Source of the DNA: an uncultured Clostridia bacterium
GTDB taxonomy: Bacteria > Bacillota > Clostridia > Oscillospirales > Acutalibacteraceae
NCBI GenBank assembly: GCA_947567585.1
Contig: CANONE010000095.1
Location: 1-8,223, forward strand
DNA length: 8,223 nt
Direction: 5' to 3'
Within the stretch, counting starts at the first letter, position 1. Each line of letters starts with the position of its first letter. Below are positions 1-6,225 of this stretch, in pieces. Position numbers and translations under genes: made by a program. The notes under the pieces were generated by a model that worked only from the letters and a program-made list of their open reading frames with translations, had not been told where the DNA came from and did not search any database.

Positions 1-76
1 TGCACTCTCCTAGCGGGGATTGCAAGTCTTTTGTCTATTTTGGCTATGTGAAAGACATTTGTGTCAAAACCTATAG

Positions 77-448
77 TTATAATCTCGGCAATGGTAAACT
101 GTCCGCGAGGCTAACCTTTTCCGTCCATTCCAGAATCGCGTTCACACCGCCTCGGGTGATTTCATGGGCATCCGTAAGGTTATCCAGCTTTTCTTCCATG
201 GAATCCACGCGAGCCTCCACCCGTGCCAAACGTATATTGATCTGCCTCACATCGCTCTGCGTTTGTTTTATATCATCCTGCATTTGCGTTATTTCGCCGC
301 GCATTTGCGTTATTTCGCCGCGCATCTGCGTTATTTCGCCGCGCATCTGCGTTATTTCGCCGCGCATCTGCGTTATGTCGCCCCGCATTTGCGTTATGTC
401 GCCCTGCATTTGTGTCAGTAAAGAAATAATCCTATCCTCATGATTCAT
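77..448 (-). CDS. Heptad-repeat coiled-coil protein, hypothetical, 123 aa
   Basis: The function is not recognised. After a short N-terminus (MNHEDRIISLL) the protein runs into seven consecutive heptads of the type ITQMRGE at about residues 11-62. Placing I at position a and M at d gives a regular hydrophobic stripe, with R at e and E at g suited to interchain salt bridges, so a parallel homo-oligomeric coiled coil is the natural reading. A less regular coiled coil follows (INIRLARVEARVDSMEEKLDNL, about residues 70-91), then a non-coiled tail containing ILEWTEKVSL. No signal peptide or membrane segment is visible. The ATG start is supported by a GGAGGG site about 7 bases upstream and a consensus promoter just before it. 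The gene stands alone with its own promoter. Clostridial genomes carry many small coiled-coil proteins of this kind without assigned function; I infer only oligomerisation. Confidence 0.8.
   Translation of the reverse strand: MNHEDRIISLLTQMQGDITQMRGDITQMRGEITQMRGEITQMRGEITQMRGEITQMQDDIKQTQSDVRQINIRLARVEARVDSMEEKLDNLTDAHEITRGGVNAILEWTEKVSLADSLPLPRL
280..426. repeat. Seven tandem 21-bp units inside the coiled-coil gene
   Basis: Units begin at 280, 301, 322, 343, 364, 385 and 406, each opening with GCATTTG or GCATCTG on the plus strand. The period is exactly 21 bp, so each unit codes one heptad on the minus strand. The central units are nearly identical in DNA as well as in protein, which points to recent duplication or homogenisation. 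The last unit diverges after about 9 bases. Unit number could vary between strains without breaking the frame. Confidence 0.9.
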
Positions 449-471
449 TCTAATCCCTCCCTACAGTTCAG

Positions 472-500
472 ATTATACAGCAGAGACCCGGATGTGTCAA
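472..500 (-). promoter_or_regulatory. Perfect-consensus sigma-A promoter of the coiled-coil gene
   Basis: On the minus strand TTGACA (495-500) and TATAAT (472-477) are separated by exactly 17 bases. Transcription should start near 465, about 17 bases before the ATG at 448, leaving a short leader that contains the GGAGGG site. All twelve bases match consensus, so strong constitutive expression is expected unless a repressor acts. Confidence 0.85.
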
Positions 501-607
501 CATACAGGATGAAGGTTCCAGGCCCTTCCTTTCCAAGTTTTCTCCTAGGCCGTGTTCACAGCCGAGTATTTGAATACGGCTTAGCAACAGGCAGCGTATC
601 CCTTTGC
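501..607. other. Short intergenic stretch, no clear terminator
   Basis: Between the 59-aa membrane protein gene and the next promoter I see no coding sequence. A weak inverted repeat (AGCCG...CGGCT on the minus strand, near 564-585) is present but no U-run follows it, so I do not call a terminator. Confidence 0.4.
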
Positions 608-787
608 TTATCTTTTCCAGAAATACAGGCCGTACAGTACCAGGCATACAGACACCAGCGCCGCAGAAGCCGCCGCGCCTATTGCCACCGCCGTATGCCG
701 CAGGGGCCCGGCTACCATACTGATTAGAATGGCCGCCGCATCCATAATCAGCAAAAAGCGGCAGACCTTATGCTCAATCTCTGTCAT
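608..787 (-). CDS. Small two-helix membrane protein, 59 aa, downstream of ksgA
   Basis: An ATG at 785-787 opens a 59-codon frame ending in TAA at 608-610. The product starts MTEIEHKVCRFLL and has two hydrophobic stretches, about residues 10-27 (FLLIMDAAAILISMVAG) and 33-57 (AVAIGAAASAALVS... ending in LYGLYFW), then KR at the C-terminus. This fits a two-pass membrane hairpin. A GAGGGGG site lies about 7 bases upstream, inside the end of ksgA. The gene overlaps ksgA by 14 bases in another frame, so it is very likely translationally coupled and the last gene of the operon. The family is not recognised. It is short enough to be missed by length-filtered gene callers; the clean hydrophobic pattern, ribosome binding site and operon position are the support. 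Confidence 0.72.
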   Translation of the reverse strand: MTEIEHKVCRFLLIMDAAAILISMVAGPLRHTAVAIGAAASAALVSVCLVLYGLYFWKR

Positions 788-1652
788 CCCTTTTCCCCCT
801 CTCCGCCAGCACTCTGGTTAGGGCGGCAAAATCTTCCAGCCGCAGCTGTTCCGCCCGGGCCCCTGCCGCTATTCCCGCCGCTGAAATGGCTTGCTCCACC
901 ACCGCCTTGGGCAGTCCTAACGCCGCGCTGATGGAATTAGCCGCCGTTTTCCGCCGCTGGGCAAAAGCCCCCCGGGCCAGCCGGAACAGCAGGGCCTCGT
1001 CCGCCGCCTCTACCGGGGGCCTCGCCAGCATCTCAAACCGCACCACTGCCGAGTCCACCTGGGGCGGCGGAAGAAAGCTGCCTCTTGCCACCTGGAAAAG
1101 CATCTGCGGGCGGCTTCGGTAATATACGCTGACGCTTACCGCCCCGCACTCCCGCACCCCCGGCGGGGCGCAAAGCCGCTGGGCCGCTTCCTTTTGCACC
1201 ATAACCGTGATTCCTGTTAGAGGCAGCCCTCCCTCCAACAAAGTCATAATCACAGGGGTCGTGATGTAGTAGGGCAGATTCGCGCAGACGCACACCGGGC
1301 CTCCGGCGAACCTCTCCGCAATCAGCTGGGCAAGATCCAGCTTTAGGATGTCCCCCTGTACCAGCTCCACATTGGGGCAGTCTGCCAGGGTTTCCTGAAG
1401 AACGGGGAGCAGGCGGCGGTCCAGCTCCACAGCCACTACTTTTTTCCCGGACCGCGCCAGCTCCCAAGTAAGCACTCCGGCTCCCGGCCCAACCTCAATG
1501 ACGCCTTCACAGCTTTCTATGCCGCAGGCAGCCGCCATTCGGGGGCACACGGAAGGATTGATGAGAAAGTTCTGTCCAAACGATTTGGAAAGCCGCAGGC
1601 CGTGCCGCGCCAGAATTTCCCGGATTACTCCGGGGTCGGAAAGTCCGCTCAT
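774..1652 (-). CDS. rsmA: 16S rRNA (adenine-N6,N6)-dimethyltransferase, KsgA/RsmA
   Basis: This 292-aa protein is the universal enzyme that dimethylates two adjacent adenines (A1518/A1519 in E. coli numbering) in the 3' terminal helix of 16S rRNA, using S-adenosylmethionine, late in 30S assembly. The signature motifs are in order: SKSFGQNFL (residues 22-30), the SAM-binding EVGPGAG (53-59), acidic E76 in VAVELD, GD at 100-101, the catalytic NLPYY (125-129), and PPPQVDSAVVRF further on, followed by the helical C-terminal domain. Length is normal for the family. The ATG overlaps the stop of the upstream membrane protein as ATGA, and a GGGGG site sits about 9 bases before it. Loss of KsgA classically gives kasugamycin resistance. 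In many Firmicutes ksgA neighbours rnmV, which is not the case here. Confidence 0.97.
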   Translation of the reverse strand: MSGLSDPGVIREILARHGLRLSKSFGQNFLINPSVCPRMAAACGIESCEGVIEVGPGAGVLTWELARSGKKVVAVELDRRLLPVLQETLADCPNVELVQGDILKLDLAQLIAERFAGGPVCVCANLPYYITTPVIMTLLEGGLPLTGITVMVQKEAAQRLCAPPGVRECGAVSVSVYYRSRPQMLFQVARGSFLPPPQVDSAVVRFEMLARPPVEAADEALLFRLARGAFAQRRKTAANSISAALGLPKAVVEQAISAAGIAAGARAEQLRLEDFAALTRVLAERGKRDDRD

Positions 1653-3868
1653 TCCGCCATTCCCCCTTCCACCCGGTATAGCACCCGGGTCCCATCGTCA
1701 TAAACCCGGGGGAAACCCAGAGCGTCGAAAAGGCGTTCCTCCGTGGTAAAGCTGCTGCGCTCAAAATCGCTGACAAGTACATAGTCTATCCCAAATTTCG
1801 CAAAAAGCGCCCGGTTGCCCGCAGGGTCCTCATAGATCTCCCGGGCGGCGGTTTGGCTGGGGGAGTAGTCCAGCCCATGATAATAGAGGTAGGAAGAGGA
1901 ACCGCACACAATATTCCGTCCGGCCAGCGCCGCCACTTCGTTATTATGCCTTTGATCCGTGAGAACGACCGCGTCTGGCTCCACGTTCTCCTCTATGTAC
2001 TTTACCAGAGATAGGGCCCCTTCTCCAAAAAGCTCGTAACGGGACACATACTCTCGTCCCATGGTCAGCAACGCCGGGGCGGACATCAACAGCAGGAGTA
2101 TAGCAAGTACGCAGGTTTTAATGCTGCGGGAGCTTTGCGCCCGCACCTCTGCGGCCTTGGAAAGGGCCGGCGAGGCTTTCGACGTCTTTGCATTTTTCAA
2201 TTTTTGGCCGTTGGCCTGGGGATGAACGGGACAGACCCGCTCCATCAGCCAGCACAGGCAGTCTGCGGCGGCGCAGCATATAAACAGGAAAGCCACGTAG
2301 AGCAGCTTATTGTTGTCGTAATCATTGGGCTGGAATTCCGCCAGTTCCGCTAAAAACCAAATGGCCAGCGCCGGACAATACCGGGCAAACGCCCCCTCTT
2401 TGGCCAGAAGAAGCCCGCCCAGCGCCAGGGGGGCGGTAAGACCCAGGTTTTTCAGGTAAAACCACAGGTAATTGTCCTCTCCGACGACCCATCCGAAATG
2501 CCCCCGGAGCATACTGCCGCTTCCCACCTGCTGGAAGGTCCAGGTGAAAAGCTGGGGCAGCGCCAGGGCGCAGGCGGTCAAGAGCAGCAGGCCCCAGGTT
2601 TTGGCAAGTCCCGCGCCCTGCCCCCGGCGGCAGAGCAGGGCTGTCATAACCAGAATCGCCAGGATCCATAGCCCCATGCCAACGCAGGCGGCCGCCAGCA
2701 GCCAGGGAGATTCTTCCTGCCCGTGCCAAGCCAGCCAGGATTTTAGCGCCGGCATCGCCGCTAACCCTAGACAGATCAGAATCTTCCCCAAAAGCGCGCC
2801 ATGCCTGTCCCAGCTTAAAGCCTGGAGAAGGGCCGCGGTCAGCCAGGCGCCGCAGACCAGGGCCAAAGCCAGAAAGGAGTGGGTATGGATCATGGGCAAG
2901 GCCCCGGCCAGCAGCCCGGTCCACAAGAAGTAGGCAGACTTTCCTTCAAAAACAGCCCGGTACAGCAAATATAAGGCGCAAAACAGCACGGCCCAGCCAA
3001 ATAGCGTGGCCCGCTGGGGCAGCAGCATGTCTATCACCACATTGACCCAGCGGACATTCTTTTCCGTGAGATTGGTAGGCGTCTGGTAAAACTCCGTAAA
3101 GATTCGAGAGAAGCCGCCCTCCTCAGGGTTCAGAAAGTAGATCAGCCCCAGTCCGCCGTTAAAGAAAAACAAGGTCCAGGCAATGGCGCCCCGCCTTTTC
3201 CGGCCCGTCATCGCCCGCAGGAAAAGCCAGCCCCCAAAGAATACCTGCGCCCCAGCCAGCCACATGGGCAGGCAATAAGAGAGCCGCAGGCTGGTCCCCA
3301 TTAAATAGAGGGATGAGGAAATACTGTCTGAAAGAAAGGGGTAGGAGAGCCGGGTCCCAGGCAGCAGAGAGTATTCCGGAGGGAAAGCCCCCTGGCGGGC
3401 CAAGCTGGTGATAAAGCTCAAGTGCATGGACATATCTCCATAGGTGGCCTGACTGCTAAAGACCCTGCCCTCCTCCCAGGAAAAGGAGCGCCATACCAGC
3501 AGGCAGAAAAAGACCCACAAGGCCGGAACCATCCACAACAGCTTTTGCCGGGAAAAGGGGGCGAAGATCCTTTTGAGGGAAATATCCCACCGGCGGCCCC
3601 GCCTTTTTGCAAACCAGAAGCAGCCTCCCCCGCAAGCCGCGGCCAGCAGGACTCCGGCCAGCTGCGCCTCTATGCCGAACCCCAAAGAAAAGGCGGCCAG
3701 AGCGGGGAACCACTGCATAAAGACGCTGCCAGCCACACTGCCGGCGAGAAGCTTCGGACCCACTGTTTCCTCCTGCGGCAGAAGCGAAAAAGCGGCAAGC
3801 AGTCCGCACCCCTGAAACGCCGCCATAAACAAAACGGCAAAAGCCGTACCCAAAACCGTACCCTCCAC
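1649..3868 (-). CDS. Large polytopic membrane protein, GT-C glycosyltransferase-like
   Basis: From the GTG at 3866-3868 this is 739 aa. The frame stays open upstream to 3964, but that extension runs into a palindromic element and has no good start, whereas GGGGG lies 7 bases before the GTG. Roughly the first 600 residues are a succession of hydrophobic helices. After the early helices comes an extracytoplasmic-type loop with YGDMSMHLSF (about 143-152) followed by FPPEYSLLPGTRLSYPFL, a layout I associate with GT-C-fold lipid-linked sugar transferases, where an acidic residue near the first loop is catalytic. The last 135 residues (605-739) form a soluble domain with KYIEENVEPDAVVLTDQRHN and FGIDYVLVSDFE, also typical of such proteins. 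Substrate and reaction are unknown. It is translationally coupled to ksgA. It could instead be a non-enzymatic membrane protein of the same fold. Confidence 0.72.
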   Translation of the reverse strand: MEGTVLGTAFAVLFMAAFQGCGLLAAFSLLPQEETVGPKLLAGSVAGSVFMQWFPALAAFSLGFGIEAQLAGVLLAAACGGGCFWFAKRRGRRWDISLKRIFAPFSRQKLLWMVPALWVFFCLLVWRSFSWEEGRVFSSQATYGDMSMHLSFITSLARQGAFPPEYSLLPGTRLSYPFLSDSISSSLYLMGTSLRLSYCLPMWLAGAQVFFGGWLFLRAMTGRKRRGAIAWTLFFFNGGLGLIYFLNPEEGGFSRIFTEFYQTPTNLTEKNVRWVNVVIDMLLPQRATLFGWAVLFCALYLLYRAVFEGKSAYFLWTGLLAGALPMIHTHSFLALALVCGAWLTAALLQALSWDRHGALLGKILICLGLAAMPALKSWLAWHGQEESPWLLAAACVGMGLWILAILVMTALLCRRGQGAGLAKTWGLLLLTACALALPQLFTWTFQQVGSGSMLRGHFGWVVGEDNYLWFYLKNLGLTAPLALGGLLLAKEGAFARYCPALAIWFLAELAEFQPNDYDNNKLLYVAFLFICCAAADCLCWLMERVCPVHPQANGQKLKNAKTSKASPALSKAAEVRAQSSRSIKTCVLAILLLLMSAPALLTMGREYVSRYELFGEGALSLVKYIEENVEPDAVVLTDQRHNNEVAALAGRNIVCGSSSYLYYHGLDYSPSQTAAREIYEDPAGNRALFAKFGIDYVLVSDFERSSFTTEERLFDALGFPRVYDDGTRVLYRVEGGMAE

Positions 3869-3887
3869 AAAAATTCCCCCTAAATTA

Positions 3888-4049
3888 AGAACCTGTACCA
3901 ATAAGAGTCTGCACCCATCTTTTCGGCAATTTTTGCCGTTGACCGCGTTGCAAAACCTTGTCAATCGTGAGATTGCCGGCAGTTTCGCGCCTTGTCACCG
4001 ACAAAATTTGCTGGAAAATCTGGGCACAAATCCTATCGGTACAGGTTCT
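3888..4049. repeat. 162-bp near-symmetric palindromic element (MITE-like or structured RNA)
   Basis: The two ends are perfect inverted repeats, AGAACCTGTACC (3888-3899) and GGTACAGGTTCT (4038-4049). The exact midpoint, 3968.5, is also the centre of a perfect CAATC-GTGA-GATTG hairpin (3962-3975), so the whole segment folds on one axis. The arms remain alignable through about 56 bases each, with CGCG/CGCG near the middle in a slightly shifted register. In the outer 32 bases the five transition differences (at 3900, 3904, 3909, 3912, 3913) all become G-U pairs in minus-strand RNA, which is the strand of the surrounding genes. No convincing target-site duplication is seen. It lies between the SpoU gene and the membrane protein gene, 19 bases upstream of the GTG start. 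Confidence 0.8.
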
Positions 4050-4072
4050 AAAACCATTTTTCTGCTAAATGG
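4050..4072 (-). terminator. Weak intrinsic terminator after the SpoU gene
   Basis: On the minus strand CCATTT (4067-4072) and AAATGG (4054-4059) form a 6-bp stem around a 7-base loop, followed by TTTT. The stem is AT-rich and the U-run is short, so it is probably leaky. If it works, the membrane protein and ksgA need a promoter of their own, and I could not identify one. Confidence 0.35.
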
Positions 4073-4103
4073 CTTGTCCTGAGGTTTTAAAACAGGCTCT
4101 AGT

Positions 4104-4120
4104 ATAGCCCTAAAGGCTAT
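4104..4120 (-). other. Stem-loop with the SpoU stop codon in its loop
   Basis: ATAGCC (4115-4120 on the minus strand) and GGCTAT (4104-4109) form a perfect 6-bp stem, with the loop carrying the terminal TAG (4110-4112). No U-run follows, so it is not a classical terminator; it may protect the mRNA 3' end or be incidental. Confidence 0.4.
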
Positions 4121-4931
4121 CCATTCTTTGCCGCGCCGCCTCGTAGAGCAGAACCGTGCCCGCGCAGGCCACATTGAAGGAACTGGCCGAAGAGCTCTCC
4201 GCCATGGGAATGGTACAGAGCTGGTCGCAGCTCTGCTTAAAAGCGTAGCTGAGGCCGTCCGTCTCGTTGCCCAGCATCAGCAGCAGGGGGCCGGTCAGGT
4301 CCGCGCGAAAAATCGGATGCTGCCGGTGGGCCGTGGTGCCGATGGTCTGAAATCCGGGGTAGCGCTCCCGCGCTCCGGCCAGGAAAACCGCTACCTGGCT
4401 GTTTTCCAGCTGTATGGCGGGTACCCGAAAAAGGGATCCCATAGATGCGGCGACCACCTCCGGGTCATAGAGATCCACCCCGTGGCCGGTAAGTATAAGC
4501 CCGTCGGCGCCCAGGCCGTCGCAGGAGCGCAGCAAGGTACCCAGGTTTCCCCGGTTGGAAGGGCGGTCAAAAAGCACCCACAAGGGGTTTTCCGGCCGGC
4601 CCAGTATCTCGGGGCCGCCTAAACGCATCTTTACCACAGCCAGCAGCTCAGAGCTGTCCTCTTTTCCGGAAAGCTCCGCCAGCAGGGGGCCGCTCAACCG
4701 GAAATTCACTTTTGTAGGAACCCTTTCCAGCATCTCCGTAGCCCAGCCGGAAAGCCGCCGGTCCCGGGCAAACAGAAAGGATGCAATTTCCCAGCCGTTT
4801 TCCAAAGCCTAGTTTAGGTTCCGCACGCCCTCCACGAAAAATTCCCCATAGCGGCGGCGCTTGTTCCGGTTGGTTTTAAGAACCTGGAATTTTTGATAGT
4901 CAGCATTTTTGCTGTATATATCTTTTGTCAT
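4110..4931 (-). pseudogene. SpoU/TrmH-family RNA 2'-O-methyltransferase with an in-frame TAG at codon 41
   Basis: Read from the ATG at 4929-4931 the frame gives MTKDIYSKNADYQKF... YGEFFVEGVRNLN, then TAG at 4809-4811, then ALENGWEIASFLF and the rest. The part before the stop is the substrate-binding region typical of SpoU-family enzymes (FxVEGxR), and the part after it continues that same domain without a gap. The catalytic SPOUT domain follows with all three motifs: NRGNLGTLLRSCDGLGADG, LLMLGNETDGLS and IPMAESSSASSFNVACAGTVLLYE. Read through, it would be about 273 codons, normal for the family, methylating ribose in rRNA or tRNA with SAM. The ATG overlaps the stop of the upstream dehydrogenase as ATGA, which supports this start. 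A TTG at 4803-4805 could open a 231-aa remnant, but no ribosome binding site precedes it. A CAG to TAG change is the simplest explanation; sequencing error and suppression remain possible. Confidence 0.78.
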
Positions 4932-5953
4932 CTCTGTACGTCAATCAGCACTTTCATGGTGGACTCGCGGTTGGCGTCAATGTACCTGTAAGCCTCCAGG
5001 TAGTCCCCAAAAGGAAAACGCTTGGAAATCAGGGGCGTCAGGGCCGCCTTTCCCTGTGTTACCAGCTGGATGGCGGTTTCGTAGTCCTCGCTGCGGTACA
5101 TCATGGAGGTGTTCAGATCCAGCTCATGGTCGTTAAGCACAGCCAGATCCACATGGGCCTTTTTGGCAAAAACCGCCACCAGAATAATGGCGCTGCCCTT
5201 GCGGGCGTGCTGAATGGCCTGGCCCATGGTGACGTCGTTTCCAGCGCAGTCGTAAATGACGTCGCACTTGTCCGGGCCAAAGAAGCCGGCCAGGGCTTCG
5301 CCGAAATCCTTTTCTTTTGTGTTGACAGCGCAATCGGCCCCGCACTCCTTGGCCTTTTCCAGGCGCAGGCCGCTGACGTCTGTGATCATCACCCTGGCGG
5401 CTCCCAAGCCCTTTGCGGCCTGGGCCACCAGAATGCCGATGGGGCCCGCCCCCAGCACGCAGACGTCTTTTCCAGCGATGTCTCCAGCCTGGCGTACCGC
5501 GTGGACCGCCACAGCCAAAGGCTCGATCATAGCGCCTTCCTCCAGGCTCATAGAGTCCGGCAGGAGCGTGATTTTCTTTGCGTCCACCGCGAAAAACTGG
5601 GAGGCCACGCCGGTGGTCTGAAAGCCCATCACCTTTAAGCTCTCGCAGAGGTTGTACTTGCCATGGCGGCAGGGCCAGCACTGCCCGCAGACAACCTGGG
5701 GCTGAATGGTAACCTTCTGCCCTACCGCCAGCCCGGAAACGCCGGGGCCCAGCTCTTCAATCACCCCGGAGACCTCATGCCCCTGCGTGATGGGGTAGGA
5801 AGTGAAGGGATGCTCGCCGTGATAGACGTGAATGTCCGAGCCGCAGACGCCGATCTCCATAATCTTAACAAGAACCTGCCCTTCCTGGGGCCGGGGGACG
5901 GGAACCTCCCGAAATTCAATTTGCCCCGGGGCCGTCATAACCTGCTGAAGCAT
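4928..5953 (-). CDS. Zinc-dependent medium-chain alcohol/polyol dehydrogenase
   Basis: A 341-aa cytoplasmic oxidoreductase of the MDR superfamily, closest in layout to sorbitol (L-iditol) and threonine dehydrogenases, which oxidise a secondary alcohol with NAD(P)+. Catalytic zinc ligands are visible as C37 in GVCGSDIH and H59-E60 in GHE, with E144 in IEP. The structural zinc site is C89, C92, C95 and C103. The Rossmann fold follows with GAGPIG (168-173), and D192 at the end of the second strand favours NAD+ over NADP+. The frame is open further upstream, but the ATG at 5951-5953 has GGAGGG 7 bases before it and the promoter lies just beyond. The stop overlaps the SpoU start as ATGA. No sugar transporter or kinase is adjacent, so the substrate cannot be inferred; sorbitol, galactitol, butanediol or threonine are all possible. 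Confidence 0.92.
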   Translation of the reverse strand: MLQQVMTAPGQIEFREVPVPRPQEGQVLVKIMEIGVCGSDIHVYHGEHPFTSYPITQGHEVSGVIEELGPGVSGLAVGQKVTIQPQVVCGQCWPCRHGKYNLCESLKVMGFQTTGVASQFFAVDAKKITLLPDSMSLEEGAMIEPLAVAVHAVRQAGDIAGKDVCVLGAGPIGILVAQAAKGLGAARVMITDVSGLRLEKAKECGADCAVNTKEKDFGEALAGFFGPDKCDVIYDCAGNDVTMGQAIQHARKGSAIILVAVFAKKAHVDLAVLNDHELDLNTSMMYRSEDYETAIQLVTQGKAALTPLISKRFPFGDYLEAYRYIDANRESTMKVLIDVQR

Positions 5954-5995
5954 TGCAAATCCCTCCAAAATAAAAATGAAAACATGCACAGCTTC

Positions 5996-6024
5996 ATTAT
6001 AATCGAAGCCGCGCATGTTGGCAA
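5996..6024 (-). promoter_or_regulatory. Sigma-A promoter of the dehydrogenase operon
   Basis: On the minus strand TTGCCA (6019-6024) and TATAAT (5996-6001) are separated by 17 bases. The start of transcription should fall near 5989, giving a leader of about 36 bases with the GGAGGG site close to the ATG at 5953. Transcription would continue into the SpoU gene. Confidence 0.8.
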
Positions 6025-6033
6025 GCTGTTTTT

Positions 6034-6100
6034 TTAAGGCCGCAGGGCTCTGCCCTGCAACCCGCAAACTTTTTAGAAAAAGTTTGATCAAAAATTTTTT
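6034..6100. repeat. Cluster of adjacent hairpins, probably a dispersed intergenic repeat
   Basis: Two strong inverted repeats sit side by side: GCAGGGC-TCT-GCCCTGC (6042-6058) and CAAACTTTTT-AG-AAAAAGTTTG (6065-6086), followed by GATCAAAAATTTTTT. On the minus strand the first stem extends to 11 bp with two U-G pairs. Units of this type, a GC-rich CAGGG hairpin followed by an AAACTTTTT hairpin, are in my recollection common between genes in Clostridia and some other bacteria, but I could not check this. The location, after the MarR operon and before the dehydrogenase promoter, suits transcription termination or insulation, although a proper U-run is lacking on the minus strand. Confidence 0.55.
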
Positions 6101-6203
6101 ATGCCGGATTTCCTCTTTTTTTAACCGTTGGCTGCCGCCTCGGGGCCGAAGGTTCCCATTGTCAGCGGCCTTTTGGAATTTTTACACCCGACTGGCAGGT
6201 TGC

Positions 6204-6225
6204 GTGGCAAACTTTAGTTCGCCAC
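6204..6225 (-). other. Stem-loop with the flavin reductase stop codon in its loop
   Basis: On the minus strand GTGGCGAAC (6217-6225) pairs with GTTTGCCAC (6204-6212) as nine base pairs including one G-U, around a TAAA loop that contains the stop codon TAA (6214-6216). No U-run follows directly. It could stabilise the 3' end of the MarR operon mRNA. Confidence 0.5.

Noticed and set aside
78..83. TATAAT on the plus strand near the left edge
   Set aside because: No acceptable -35 at 16-18 bases upstream, and it overlaps the stop of the coiled-coil gene.
280..426. Possible CRISPR array
   Set aside because: The repeats are directly adjacent 21-bp units with no unique spacers and lie within a coding frame.
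48..443. Plus-strand open frame with repeated ICVISPR units
   Set aside because: It is the mirror of the heptad-coding tandem repeat; a 21-bp repeat free of stops keeps several frames open. The minus frame has the promoter, ribosome binding site and coiled-coil chemistry.
440..727. Plus-strand open frame of 95 codons
   Set aside because: No ribosome binding site, basic low-complexity composition, and it runs antisense to the well-supported 59-aa membrane protein and the promoter at 472-500.
3422..3883. Plus-strand open frame of 153 codons, and a similar one at 2472-2933
   Set aside because: Both are antisense to the long membrane protein gene, lack ribosome binding sites and have the proline/arginine/serine-rich composition of GC-rich shadow frames.
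3869..3964. N-terminal extension of the membrane protein by 32 codons
   Set aside because: It runs through one arm of the palindromic element, is not hydrophobic in the expected way, and lacks a ribosome binding site, whereas GTG at 3868 has one.
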